From: an uncultured Clostridia bacterium | GTDB taxonomy: Bacteria > Bacillota > Clostridia > Christensenellales > Borkfalkiaceae | Assembly (NCBI GenBank): GCA_947626575.1 | Contig: CANQSR010000002.1 | Location: 124,001 to 188,000, forward strand | DNA: 64,000 nt | Direction of reading: 5' to 3' | In this document: positions 8,435 through 19,181 of the stretch, piece by piece | How the letters are laid out: each line of letters begins with the position of its first letter | Numbering within the stretch: the stretch's first letter is position 1 | Position numbers and translations under genes: made by a program | Notes under the pieces: model-generated | The model's database searches: none | What the model was told of the DNA's origin: nothing | Seen by the model: only the letters and a program-made list of their open reading frames with translations

Positions 8435-9421
8435 TCATCCATGGAAATATTCCCGCTCTACCTCTTTCCCGATGCGCACGAGGACTTCATAGACCGTGGT
8501 GCCGTGCGCGGCGGCATAGGCTTCAAGGTCGGGGATCACGCGCTTGCGCGCGCCTATTTTGGCGTTGCCCTCGGCGATGCAGGCGTCCATGCAGAGTTTG
8601 CCCACGCCGATGCCGCCCGCCCTGAAAAATCCCTGCCCGTAACCCAGACGGAGCGTATAGAGGTCCCCCTTTGCCGCATGTTTTTGGTATCCCGCGCCCC
8701 CGCCGTATTGGCGGCGCACGTCGGCCACCGACGCATACAGCTTCATGGCGGGCCGCAATTTGACCGTTGCCGCCTTGACGGAGGAATACCCATAGAGACC
8801 CAACCCCACGCGGACGGCGTCGCACCGCACGCCGCAAAGCACGCCGTCCGTCGCCGAAAGGTGGCAGACCGCGTGCGGCGCGTATGCCCGCACCGCCGCT
8901 TTCGCCATGGAAAAACGCCGCGCCTGTTCGCTGCGTACGGCTTCATCCGCCGCCAGATAGAGGTGGGAATACATGCCGCGGACGCAGAGGCCCGCATCGA
9001 GCGCGAAGCGGCAGAGCGCCCCCGCATGGTTGGCGCGCACGCCGTAACGGTTCATGCCCGTATTGACGGCGAGGTGGACTTCGGCCCCCGTCCCCGCGAG
9101 CAATTTCACGGCGCGGCGGGACCCCACCGAAGCCGTAAGCCCATAGGCAGTCATCCGCAACGCCTCCTCTCGGTCGAGAGGAGGCGTTAAAACAAGGATA
9201 TTCTTCTGTACGCCCGCCACGCGCAATGCGGCGCCCTCCTCCGCCTTCGCAACGGCAAAGGCGTCTACATCCCCTTCGAGAGCGAGGGCAACAGCTTCGG
9301 CGCCGTGGCCGTAAGCATCGTCCTTTACGACGGCGATGAGCGGCGCGGCGGCATAGCGTTTCAGGGCAAGCGCGTTTCGGCGGATGGCCGCAAGGTCAAT
9401 GACAGCATAGACGGATCGCAT
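8435..9421 (-). CDS. alr: Alanine racemase
   Basis: This PLP enzyme interconverts L- and D-alanine for peptidoglycan. Seen are V-V-K-D-D-A-Y-G-H-G at residues 31-40, whose Lys is the PLP Schiff base (the usual sequence has A in place of the first D). H-L-S-A-T-D-G, the R-V-G-L-G-L-Y-G-Y segment, and G-A-G-Y-Q with the second catalytic Tyr are also seen, followed by L-C-M-D. At 328 residues it is some 40 shorter than typical Alr. AGGATGG lies upstream of the ATG. Confidence 0.9.
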   Translation of the reverse strand: MRSVYAVIDLAAIRRNALALKRYAAAPLIAVVKDDAYGHGAEAVALALEGDVDAFAVAKAEEGAALRVAGVQKNILVLTPPLDREEALRMTAYGLTASVGSRRAVKLLAGTGAEVHLAVNTGMNRYGVRANHAGALCRFALDAGLCVRGMYSHLYLAADEAVRSEQARRFSMAKAAVRAYAPHAVCHLSATDGVLCGVRCDAVRVGLGLYGYSSVKAATVKLRPAMKLYASVADVRRQYGGGAGYQKHAAKGDLYTLRLGYGQGFFRAGGIGVGKLCMDACIAEGNAKIGARKRVIPDLEAYAAAHGTTVYEVLVRIGKEVEREYFHG

Positions 9422-9470
9422 ATCCCCATCCTATGCGGACGGCCGCGGCCGGGGTTACGGCCTATCGAAG

Positions 9471-10169
9471 TTACGGCTTATAGATGAACCGGTGGCAGTT
9501 CTCGCACTCGACGACGTTGCCCCCCGCAAGTTCGCTCTGGTGGTACTTGGGAAATTCAAACCCGCACATGCAGAAATCGCCCGTGAGCGGCACCAAAATG
9601 GGGAAGATGCGCTCCTTCCGCTTCTGCTGATACCTGTCCATGATGGCGGGGTCGATCTTCTTTGCCATCGCTTCGAGTTTGGAAGTGAGATTTTGCACTT
9701 CTTGGGCGCGGGAATTTTTGAGCGCCTTGAACTTCTCGCTGTACTCTTTATATTGCTCCTGCATGGCCGCATACTGTTCGCGGAGCTTTCTGTATTCCTC
9801 CTCCACGCTGTTGGATTCGGCAAGCAATTTGGCGAGTTCGGCCTTGATGGCGCGCACGCGGTCGAGCTGGGCCTGCGCGTTCTTCTTATAGAACGCGATA
9901 TCCCCGCCCCCTTCGATCATCTCGTCGAGTTCGGCATATTCGGAAATGGAAGCCTTGATCTCCTCCACGCGCCTTGCGATATCATCGCGCATGGCTTTGA
10001 GATCGACGGCGCGCTTTTTATAGGCTTCGAGCTTATCGCGCGCGGCCTCTATGAATTTTTTCGCCTGCAAAAACTTCTTGCGCTCCTCGCTTGCGAGAAG
10101 CTCCTGTTCGATGGCGCGCAACGCCCCATCCTCTCTCTGGTATTCCAATAATTCTTTTAATACCGGCAT
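9471..10169 (-). CDS. Coiled-coil protein with C-terminal C4-type zinc ribbon (CdsZ/zf-RING_7-like)
   Basis: This 232-residue protein is almost entirely charged heptad-type helix from residue 5 to about 180, followed by a zinc-binding tail with four cysteines. The second knuckle is a normal C-E-N-C. The first reads C-M-C, one residue tighter than the usual C-x2-C. The family is widespread, often beside nif3 as here, and its role is poorly defined. It starts 18 bases after nif3. Confidence 0.85.
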   Translation of the reverse strand: MPVLKELLEYQREDGALRAIEQELLASEERKKFLQAKKFIEAARDKLEAYKKRAVDLKAMRDDIARRVEEIKASISEYAELDEMIEGGGDIAFYKKNAQAQLDRVRAIKAELAKLLAESNSVEEEYRKLREQYAAMQEQYKEYSEKFKALKNSRAQEVQNLTSKLEAMAKKIDPAIMDRYQQKRKERIFPILVPLTGDFCMCGFEFPKYHQSELAGGNVVECENCHRFIYKP

Positions 10170-10187
10170 AATGAACTCCTTTTTTTG

Positions 10188-10961
10188 TTATAGATACCGC
10201 TCGTCCGTAAAGGTCGAGACGGGAATGTTGACGGCATGGCGGATCGCCTCGGCAAAGCGCATGAACCCGTAATTCTCCGCGGCATAGTGGGTGAGAAGCA
10301 GGAGATTGAGTCCCCTTTCCACCGCTTCGGTCACGAGGTGGTGCTTTCCGTCGGAAGAGACGACCGTATCGGCCCCTTCACGGAGGGCAAATTCGATGGC
10401 GCCGTGATCGAGACCCGCGCCGCAGAAACAAGCGGCGCGCCGCACGGGATGGCTACCGTATGTGATCAGCCGCTTGGTATGAAAGACCTGCGCCGTCCGT
10501 TCGGCAAAAGTTTTCAGCGGGCATTCCCCTATTTCGAACACTCTGCCGTATCCGCCGCCCGTGAGCGGCTGAAAGACGGAGACGGGCTGTTTGCCCCCAA
10601 GGCCGCGCATCAGAGATTCGTCGATCCCCGCGGGCGCCGCATCGAGATTGAGATGGGCGGAGATCACGGAGATGCCCTCTTTGATACAGGCGAAGAGCTT
10701 CTCTTCATGCGCCTCGTCCAAATGCTTGACGGGCGACCAGATGGCGGGATGGTGCGTGACGATGCAGTTCGCGCCCGCCTTTTTTGCCGCTTCAACGGCG
10801 GCGAGAGACAGATCGAGCGAGAACAGCAGGCCGGCGACGTCTCTGCCGCAATCCAGCATGACGCCGCTGTTATCATAGGCACCGTACTTTTCCGTAAACT
10901 CTTCCGAGAGGCGGAAGGGCGCTTGTCCGTCGATGACGTCATAGATCTCCCGTAACTTCAT
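10188..10961 (-). CDS. Nif3-like dinuclear metal-centre protein
   Basis: This 257-residue protein is a member of the Nif3/YqfO/YbgI family, which forms hexameric rings with a two-metal site; the biochemical function is unsettled. T-H-H-P near residue 70, S-A-H-L-N-L-D near residue 101 and the C-terminal L-L-T-H-Y-A-A-E-N block supply the metal ligands. GGAGGAAGCG precedes the ATG. The gene overlaps the end of trmK by 23 bp, the classic trmK-nif3 pair of Firmicutes. Confidence 0.93.
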   Translation of the reverse strand: MKLREIYDVIDGQAPFRLSEEFTEKYGAYDNSGVMLDCGRDVAGLLFSLDLSLAAVEAAKKAGANCIVTHHPAIWSPVKHLDEAHEEKLFACIKEGISVISAHLNLDAAPAGIDESLMRGLGGKQPVSVFQPLTGGGYGRVFEIGECPLKTFAERTAQVFHTKRLITYGSHPVRRAACFCGAGLDHGAIEFALREGADTVVSSDGKHHLVTEAVERGLNLLLLTHYAAENYGFMRFAEAIRHAVNIPVSTFTDERYL

Positions 10962-11612
10962 GGATCGCTTCCTCCAACTGTGTTTTGCGCCTTACAAGCG
11001 CCGCGCGGCTATCTTCCCGCATGGTACGGCCGAGCCTGCTTATCGTCTTTTCGAGTTCTTCTCTCGCCTGAAAGAGGAACGGATAAGGCGAGTTTCCGTT
11101 GAGGTTGTCCCGCCCGAAGCGGAACTCCTGCTCCGAATAGGCGTCCCCGCCTTCGGCCATGCCCAAAATGAGATCGTAATACTTGCGGCGCTCCTTCCCC
11201 TCCGAAAAGGTGAGATCGCGCTCTATCTTCGCGCCGTGCGCCACGAGATAGCGGCGCAGTTTTTCGGCGTTCTTCATGGGCTGGAAGAGAAAACGCGGCG
11301 GAATGTACGCCCGTTCGAGCATCTTGACGATCTCCTCTCCGCCCAATCCCGCAACGAGGACGAGATCGCAACGCTCCGGCAGGCCGTCGAGGCCGTCGGC
11401 GACGACGGGGATACATCTTCCCGCCGCGATCTCATCATGCAGGAGCGTCTCCGCTTTTTTCAGGCTCGCCGCGCTGATATCCGAAATGTAAGCCCGCTTG
11501 CAGAGACGGTTTTGCAGCATGTAGCGGGTCATGTACCCGTGATCGCAACCGACGTCGGCGAACACGTCCGCCCTGCCGAGAAAGGAGCAAATGTGCGCGA
11601 TGCGTTCCGTCA

Positions 11613-11613
<1 letters not shown>
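10939..11613 (-). CDS. trmK: tRNA (adenine(22)-N(1))-methyltransferase
   Basis: This 224-residue SAM-dependent enzyme makes m1A22 in tRNA. The motif F-A-D-V-G-C-D-H-G-Y near residues 18-27 is the family-specific SAM loop, and V-A-G-L-G-G-E-E-I follows near residue 87. Its stop overlaps nif3 and its start shares a base with the rpoD stop. Confidence 0.94.
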
Positions 11614-12667
<1,054 letters not shown>

Positions 12668-12671
<4 letters not shown>

Positions 12672-14464
12672 GATTTTCCTCCGCTCTGTTTCTTCATTTT
12701 TTTTGCGTATTTTTTGGTATATTCATCGATCCGTTTGAGGATCTCCGCCCTCTCTTCGTCCGTTTGGGCAAGCGCATAGCGCTCCAACTCGGCCGCCTTG
12801 CGCTCGGAGAGCGTCTTGCTATCGAGGAGCGCGACGCAATCCGCAAAATATCTCTCCGCCTGCGGCCCTTCGAGATTGTCGCCGTAATCGAGGTTCAGCA
12901 CCTCGGCAAGCTCGCCGTCGGGATCCATGATCTCGAAGAGTCCGCCGGCATGCACGCCGCCTTCCCTTCTGCCTTTCATAATATACGCCGCGATGACGCG
13001 ATGTTCCGGATCGGCAAATTCATAGCGGCCGAGGTCGCAATCTGCGGCATACGGTTTGCCGAGCAGACAGGCGGCCAAAATAAAGCGCGCGGCGCGTTTT
13101 CCGCCGTCGGCCGTCTCCCGCCGTTGCGGCTGTTCGGGGGCGGGCCGTTCGGGCATGGGCTTTTGTTCGAGGTCCCGTTCCAAAGCCTGCCGGCTGAACC
13201 CGCTGATCTGCGCAACGCGCAACAGGAGTTCTTCCCGCTCCGCGGCGCTCTCCGCATCGCGGATGACGGCGAGCGCTTCCCGCACGTAATCCCGCTTTTC
13301 ATAGGGATCGCCCAAATTGTATTTGCGCTGTACGGCAAGCAGACGGAAATCGATGAGCGGCATCGCGGCGTCGAGGCACTTGCGGTAGCCTTCCTGGCCC
13401 TGTTTTTGTACGACGTCATCGGGGTCCATGCCTTCGGGCATGGGAACGACGCGCACTTTGAGGCCCTCCTCTTTGAGGATATCGAGGCCGCGCAGATTGG
13501 CGCTCTGGCCGGCGAAGTCGCCGTCGTAACTGATGAGTACGGTATCCGAATACCGCTTTGCGAGGCGGGCCTGCTCCTTGGTGAGCGACGTACCCATGCT
13601 GGCCACGACGTTATGGAACCCCGCCTGATAGAGCGAGATGGCGTCCATATATCCCTCGACCATGATGAGATACGGGATGGCGCCCGCACGCTTCTCTTTC
13701 TTGACGAGGTTGATGTTGAAGAGGTTTTTGCTCTTGTTGAAGAGCATCGTCTCGCGGGTATTTTTGTATTTCGCGCGGTCGGTGGGCCTCATCACTCTGC
13801 CGCCGAAGGCGACGACTTCATCGAGATGGTTGATGATGGGGATGATGAGCCTCCCCCCCTCGGCATCCACGAGCCGCCCCTCTTCCGTCCGCGAACACGC
13901 CCCGCTCTCCACGCATTCTTCGGCCGTATAGCCGTTTGCGAGCAGATAGGCGGGCAAACCGCCGTAATCGAGCGAAGCGCCGAGGCCGAATTTCTTCATG
14001 ACCGAAGGCTGGATGCCGCGCTTGGTGAGATAGGAGATGTGTTCCTCCGCCCGCCCGGAATAGAGATTTTTGAGATAAAAGCGCGCCGTAAGGCGCATGA
14101 GCGAAGAGAGCCTGTCCCTCTTTTTTTTCTTCTCCGCGGCCTCTTCGGCGGCGCGGTCGTCATAGGCGGGAACTTCGAGGCCGGCGCGGGCGGCCAAGAT
14201 CTGCACCGCCTGCATGAAATCCACGTTCTCATATTCCTTGACGAAGGTGATGACGTCGCCCGAAGCATGGCAACCGAAACAGTGATAGTATTTATCCGCG
14301 GCATTGATGGCAAAGGAGGGCGTCTTTTCGTGGTGAAAGGGACAGCACGCCCAATATTGATATCCTCGCCGCTCCAATTTGATATAGGAACCGATGACTT
14401 CGACGATATCGTTCTTCTCTTTGAGGGCCTGTTTGAATTCCTCAAACGCCGAACTGCGGTTCAT
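12668..14464 (-). CDS. dnaG: DNA primase
   Basis: This 598-residue replicative primase has the N-terminal CHC2 zinc finger (C-C-P-F-H near residue 41 and C-F-G-C near residue 62). The TOPRIM catalytic core follows, with V-E-G-Y-M-D near residue 270 and Y-D-G-D-F-A-G near residue 320. The C-terminal third is the helicase-interaction region and is poorly conserved. It overlaps dgt and rpoD by 4 bp each. Confidence 0.97.
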
Positions 14465-15453
14465 ACGCCCCCCTCCCGCGGCACATACAGACGCTTAAAG
14501 ACATTGATCGCGTACTTATCCGTCATGGAGGAGATGTAATCGGCGACGGCGCGCGGGATATCCGTCTCGGCCGTCTTGCGGTAGAGCGGCGGAAGCTCTT
14601 CGGGACGCTTGCAGAAGTATGTATAGAGGCTTTCGAGCATGCGCTCCGCACTCTCCTGTATGAACTTGTTAGCCTCCTGATAGACGTGTTCGAACATGAA
14701 ATTCCGAAGTTCGTCGAGCGCGGCCTGCCTTTGGGCGGACATGCGCACATAGGGCTGGCCCTCGGATTCGCTGCAAATATCGAGAATGGCCGTGTTGATG
14801 CGTTCAGAAGTACTCTTGCCGAACAGCCCGATAGGTCCCGGAGGAAGTTCCGAGGCCTTCAAGACCCCCGCGCGGATGGCGTCCTCGATGTCGTGGTTGA
14901 TGTATGCGATGCGGTCGGCGAGGGAGACCGCGACGCCTTCGAGCGTCGCAGGATGGCCGCTCTTCGTGTGGTTCAAAATGCCGTCCCGCACCTCATAGGT
15001 GAGGTTGAGGCCCTTCCCGTCCTTTTCATAAATATCCACCACCCTCAGCGACTGCACCGAATGGCGGAAACCCGCGGGACACAGAGCATTGAGTACACGC
15101 TCGCCCACGTGGCCGAACGGCGTATGGCCGAGGTCGTGGCCGAGCGCGATGGCTTCGGCGAGGTCCTCATTCAGGGCAAGATTTCTTGCGAGCGCACGGG
15201 CGATCTGCGCGACGTCCAGCGTGTGCGTAAGGCGGGACATATAGTGATCGCCGTCGGGCGCAAAAAATACTTGCGTCTTGTTTTTGAGGCGAAGAAAGGC
15301 CTTGGAGTAAATGATGCGGTCGCGGTCACGCTGAAAATCCGTGCGCATCTTGCACGGCTCCTCCTCACGAAGCCTACCCTTCGTTTCCTTGGATTTTTTC
15401 GCATAGGGAGAGAGATACAGCTCCTCCAACATATATACCCGTTCTTTCATCAT
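14461..15453 (-). CDS. dgt: dGTPase-like HD-domain triphosphohydrolase
   Basis: This 330-residue member of the dGTPase-like family releases triphosphate from dNTPs. The HD-domain metal ligands lie in R-L-T-H-T-L-D-V, G-H-D-L-G-H-T-P-F-G-H and the later S-L-A-D-R-I-A-Y-I-N-H-D. The start is ambiguous between 15,453, 15,450 and 15,432, as none has a clear ribosome site. It is the first gene of the dgt-dnaG-rpoD cluster, as in many Clostridia. Confidence 0.92.
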   Translation of the reverse strand: MMKERVYMLEELYLSPYAKKSKETKGRLREEEPCKMRTDFQRDRDRIIYSKAFLRLKNKTQVFFAPDGDHYMSRLTHTLDVAQIARALARNLALNEDLAEAIALGHDLGHTPFGHVGERVLNALCPAGFRHSVQSLRVVDIYEKDGKGLNLTYEVRDGILNHTKSGHPATLEGVAVSLADRIAYINHDIEDAIRAGVLKASELPPGPIGLFGKSTSERINTAILDICSESEGQPYVRMSAQRQAALDELRNFMFEHVYQEANKFIQESAERMLESLYTYFCKRPEELPPLYRKTAETDIPRAVADYISSMTDKYAINVFKRLYVPREGGV

Positions 15454-15472
15454 CTTTTATTTCGCCAAAATG

Positions 15473-15505
15473 CAAAAAAACTCCTCTTTTTTGAGGAATT
15501 TTTTT
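15473..15505 (-). terminator. Rho-independent terminator after the GH31 gene
   Basis: On the minus strand a TTCCTC/GAGGAG stem with an A6 loop is followed by seven T. It separates the long aro run from dgt-dnaG-rpoD. Confidence 0.8.
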
Positions 15506-15568
15506 CAAAAATGGGCATTTATGTCTGACATAGTACTCTGCACCGCCCCCAAACGGGCGAGAAAAACC

Positions 15569-17533
15569 CTATCGGAGGCGTCTGAAAACGGGGATCTTTT
15601 CCAGAGGCGCAGAAACTTCATGCGTCCCGCTCCCGTATCTTTCCCCCGTAAAATAATCCTCCCATTCGCCGTCGGGAAGATATACCGAACGGCTTGTTTT
15701 GCCTTCATACAGAACGGGGGCCACGAGAAGGCCGCTTCCGAGCATATATTCATCCCCCGTTTCCCATGCCCTTGTATCCTCCGGAAATTCAAAGAAGAGC
15801 GCGCGCATCACGGGATACCCCTTCTCGCTCGCCTCTCGGAATGCCTGTTTCAAATATTCTTTGAGACCCGCGCGGATCTCAACATACCGTTTTAAGATCG
15901 CCTCCGTCTCTTCGCCGTAACTCCAAACTTCGTTGGGCCTGCCCGTTTCGGAGAATCCCCCGCCGTAATCGAGAGAAGAGAGAGCGGGGATATCGTGCGG
16001 CCCACGGTCGCCATGCAGCCGCAGGACGGGCGAAAAGACGGAAAATTCAAACCAGCGGACGAGCAATTCACGAAAGCCGTCCGACGTGACATCCCCGAAA
16101 AAGCCGCCCGTATCCGTCGTCCACCACGGGATGCCGGCGATCCCGATGTGAAGCCCCGCAGCGAGCTGGTCGCGGAGCGTTTGAAAATTCGAGCGGATAT
16201 CTCCCGACCATACGAGGGCGGCATACTTTTGGCTCCCCACCCACGCGCTCCGCGTGAGGTTGACGATATCCGTGCATCCCGCCGCTTTCAGGCCCTCGTA
16301 AAACCCCTTTACGTGTTCGCGCGGATAGAGATTTCCCGCCTTGACGACGGGGCCTACCGCATAGCGGAAATGGTCGAAATCGTATGCGGCGTACTCAGGT
16401 TCGGCCTCGTCGAGCCAAAAACAATCCACGCCCTTATCAAAGTAATTCTTTTTGACGCACGCCCAAAGATAGGCGCGCGCGGCAGGGTTGGTCGCATCAT
16501 AGATGACCGTATCGCCCTGAAAATCAAAGCATTGCGGCGCACCGCGCTCGGTGCGCACGAGCAGCCCCGCTTCGCGCATGGGCTGATAATTAACGCTCTT
16601 GCGGTCCACGGTCGGCCACACGGAGACCATGCAACGTACGCCCATTGCGTGCAGCTTTGCAGTCATCGACTGCACATCGGGCCAATACGTTTCATCGAAG
16701 GCCCAATCGCCCTGCCGTACCCAATGGAAGAAGTCTATGACGATGACGTCGAGCGGGATCCCCCTCTTTTGATACTCCTGCGCCACGGATAGGACTTCCT
16801 CCTGCGTGCGGTAACGCAGTTTGCTCTGCCACAATCCGAGCGCATTTTCGGGGAACGCGGGGGCGCGCCCGGTGACTTCCGTATAGCGCTCCGCGATCTC
16901 TTTGGGAGAACCTGCGACGACCCAATAGTCGATCTCGTCCGAAGAGTCCTCCCGCCACTGCGTAAAGTTGGCCCCGAACACTGCCTCGCCCACGCCGGGG
17001 TGGTTGAGTAAAAAACCGTAGCCGCGCGAGGAAAGCACGAAGGGAATGCTGATCTGCGAATTGCGCTGGGCAAGTTCGAAAATACAGCCCTTCAAGTCAA
17101 AGTCGGGTTGCTGATACTGCCCCATGCCGAAGAGTTTTTCCTCCTGCGGCTCAAAGCGGAGCGTGATCTCGTAATCGCTCCCGTGCGACCGATATTCGCG
17201 CGCACGCAACTTCATGCTCGGACTATGTTCGTTCGCCCCCGAAAAATCGCGGGAATACTCCTTCAAGAGCAACTTCCCGCCGTCATAAAAGGTGAGATAG
17301 CCGTTGCGGTGTACCTCACAGCGGAGTTTTCCGTTGCGGATATATGCCCCTCTTTCCAAAAGCCCGCATTCGGCGCGGGCCGGGGGCGGGTCGTCCAACC
17401 CCTTCACGGCATGCGAAAAAGCGGGATTCACCGTTGCGCGGACGCGCAACGCATCCCGCCCCCACGGCTCGATGCGAATTGTCTCATACCCCTCGCGTGC
17501 GATGAGAACATCGCCGTCTATCAGAAATTCCAT
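15569..17533 (-). CDS. Glycoside hydrolase family 31, alpha-xylosidase-like
   Basis: This 654-residue retaining alpha-glycosidase has the GH31 nucleophile signature C-F-W-L-D-E-A-E-P near residue 370. Downstream are R-S-A-W-V-G-S-Q-K-Y and I-P-W-W-T-T-D-T-G-G-F, as in YicI-type alpha-xylosidases. There is no signal peptide, so it acts on imported oligosaccharides. GGGGGAGAGAT precedes the ATG. It is last in the aro run, 24 bases after an SDR gene. Its presence behind aromatic genes is not explained by pathway logic, and alpha-glucosidase activity is the alternative. Confidence 0.9.
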   Translation of the reverse strand: MEFLIDGDVLIAREGYETIRIEPWGRDALRVRATVNPAFSHAVKGLDDPPPARAECGLLERGAYIRNGKLRCEVHRNGYLTFYDGGKLLLKEYSRDFSGANEHSPSMKLRAREYRSHGSDYEITLRFEPQEEKLFGMGQYQQPDFDLKGCIFELAQRNSQISIPFVLSSRGYGFLLNHPGVGEAVFGANFTQWREDSSDEIDYWVVAGSPKEIAERYTEVTGRAPAFPENALGLWQSKLRYRTQEEVLSVAQEYQKRGIPLDVIVIDFFHWVRQGDWAFDETYWPDVQSMTAKLHAMGVRCMVSVWPTVDRKSVNYQPMREAGLLVRTERGAPQCFDFQGDTVIYDATNPAARAYLWACVKKNYFDKGVDCFWLDEAEPEYAAYDFDHFRYAVGPVVKAGNLYPREHVKGFYEGLKAAGCTDIVNLTRSAWVGSQKYAALVWSGDIRSNFQTLRDQLAAGLHIGIAGIPWWTTDTGGFFGDVTSDGFRELLVRWFEFSVFSPVLRLHGDRGPHDIPALSSLDYGGGFSETGRPNEVWSYGEETEAILKRYVEIRAGLKEYLKQAFREASEKGYPVMRALFFEFPEDTRAWETGDEYMLGSGLLVAPVLYEGKTSRSVYLPDGEWEDYFTGERYGSGTHEVSAPLEKIPVFRRLR

Positions 17534-17557
17534 ATCTCTCCCCCGGTGCGCCCCTGT

Positions 17558-18256
17558 TCAGATCAAAAATCCGCCATTTACGCCAAGCACCTGCCCCGTG
17601 ATATACGGGTGTTCCGCCAAAAAGAGAACGGCCGAGGCGATCTCCGCGGGGTCGGCAAACCTTCCGAGCGGGATCTCCTCTTCGAGCGCGCGGCGGTCGG
17701 CCTCCGTAAGGCGCCCGTTCATGGCAGTTTCCACGACGCCCGGACTGACGCAGTTGACGGTGATGCGTGACGGCGCAAGTTCCTTTGCGAGCGACTTCGT
17801 GAAGGCGATGACCGCCCCCTTTGCCGCCGCATAGACGCTCTCGCAGCTCGCGCCCGTTTCCCCCCAGACGGAGGCGACGTTGACAATGGCGCCGCCCCGT
17901 CCGAGCATCTTCTTGACGGTATACTTCGCGCACAGGAACACGCCGCCCATATCCGTATCCATGACGCGGCGGTATTCCTCCGCCGTCACGTCCTGCACCT
18001 GTTTGAAGAGCGCAACGCCCGCATTGCAGACGAGAACGTCGAGCGCGGGAAACGCCCCGATCAGCGCCTTGACGGCTTCCTCCGAGGAGACATCCGAGCG
18101 CAGGAAGGAAACTTCCGGGAGGCTTGCTCTCGCGCGCACGGCATCCTCCTCGCCCTGCGAATACGTCGCCGTGACCGCATACCCCCTTTGGGACAAAAGG
18201 CGGCAGACGGCCAGCCCGATGCCGCGCGTTCCGCCCGTGACAAGCGCGCGCTTCAC
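17558..18256 (-). CDS. Short-chain dehydrogenase/reductase (FabG-like)
   Basis: This 232-residue Rossmann oxidoreductase has the cofactor motif T-G-G-T-R-G-I-G at residues 7-14, the structural N-A-G-V, and the catalytic Ser and Y-A-A-A-K. The T-V-N-C-V-S-P-G-V-V-E-T block follows. It resembles 3-oxoacyl-ACP reductases, but no fatty-acid genes lie nearby, so the substrate is uncertain. Its start overlaps the aroK stop by 4 bp. Confidence 0.85.
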   Translation of the reverse strand: MKRALVTGGTRGIGLAVCRLLSQRGYAVTATYSQGEEDAVRARASLPEVSFLRSDVSSEEAVKALIGAFPALDVLVCNAGVALFKQVQDVTAEEYRRVMDTDMGGVFLCAKYTVKKMLGRGGAIVNVASVWGETGASCESVYAAAKGAVIAFTKSLAKELAPSRITVNCVSPGVVETAMNGRLTEADRRALEEEIPLGRFADPAEIASAVLFLAEHPYITGQVLGVNGGFLI

Positions 18257-18762
18257 GCTTGCGCCTCCGCGATCTTCACGATCTCGCGGGCGACTTCGTC
18301 CACCGTCTTATCATCCGTATCCACGATGAGATCGGCCACGGCCTCATAGATGGGGAGCCGCTCGGAGAGAAGCTCCGAAAGGCGCTCCGCCGTCTTTCCC
18401 GTGTCTTTGAGGAGCGGACGCGTTTCGTCGGCGCGTACGCGCGCAAGGAGCGTCTCGAAAGTCGCGCGCAAAAAGACTATCTTCCCGTTTTGTTTCAGAA
18501 GTTCGTTGTTCTCAGGTTTTAAGACGAGGCCGCCGCCCGTTGAGATGACGAGGCCGTCCTTATCGGCGAGTTCGCGCACGATCCCCGTCTCCAACGAGCG
18601 GAAGTGCGCCTCGCCGTAATATTCGAAAATATCCGAGATCCTGCCATAGCGGTCGGTAATGACGATATCCGTATCATACCACCTGCGCCCCGTCAGTTCG
18701 GCGATGCGGATCCCCACGCTGGATTTTCCCACGCCCATCATGCCGCAAAGTACGATATTCAT
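18253..18762 (-). CDS. aroK: Shikimate kinase
   Basis: This 169-residue P-loop kinase phosphorylates shikimate at O3. Walker A is G-M-M-G-V-G-K-S-S near residues 7-15. W-Y-D-T-D and S-T-G-G-G (shikimate contacts) and the lid R-A-D-E-T-R-P-L-L are present. I chose the ATG at 18,762, which overlaps the aroQ stop and has GGAGAG upstream. A longer upstream frame lies inside aroQ. Confidence 0.94.
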   Translation of the reverse strand: MNIVLCGMMGVGKSSVGIRIAELTGRRWYDTDIVITDRYGRISDIFEYYGEAHFRSLETGIVRELADKDGLVISTGGGLVLKPENNELLKQNGKIVFLRATFETLLARVRADETRPLLKDTGKTAERLSELLSERLPIYEAVADLIVDTDDKTVDEVAREIVKIAEAQA

Positions 18763-19181
18763 ATCCAAAAACTCTCCATTGCCAAAAGATAGCTGTTCTT
18801 CCCGAAGCCCAAAATCTCGCCCTTGCAAACGTCGGTCAATACCGATCTCTTGCGGAAATCCTCCCGCGCGCAGACGTTGGACATATGGACCTCCACGACG
18901 GGTACGCGGACCGCCGCGACGGCATCGCGGATGGCATAGGAATAGTGCGTATAGGCGCCGGCGTTGAGTACGATCCCGTCATACACCCCCTCCGCGTTTT
19001 GAATGGCCGTGCAGATCTCCCCCTCGATATTGCTCTGGAAGAAGAACGCCTCGTGGCCGTGCGACCTCGCAAATCCGTCGAGTTCGGATTGGATATCCGC
19101 GAGCGTCTCCGTGCCGTAGACCCCCTGTTCGCGCCTGCCCGTCAGATTGAGATTGACGCCGTTTATCACAAGAATTTTCAT
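18759..19181 (-). CDS. aroQ: Type II 3-dehydroquinate dehydratase
   Basis: This 140-residue protein has typical type II length. N-G-V-N-L-N-L-T-G-R-R near the N-terminus carries the catalytic loop. The usual Tyr is in G-V-Y-G, and N-A-G-A-Y-T-H-Y-S and E-V-H-M-S-N complete the site. GGAGGAAGT precedes the ATG at 19,181, which overlaps the aroE stop by 4 bp. It converts 3-dehydroquinate to 3-dehydroshikimate. Confidence 0.96.
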   Translation of the reverse strand: MKILVINGVNLNLTGRREQGVYGTETLADIQSELDGFARSHGHEAFFFQSNIEGEICTAIQNAEGVYDGIVLNAGAYTHYSYAIRDAVAAVRVPVVEVHMSNVCAREDFRKRSVLTDVCKGEILGFGKNSYLLAMESFWI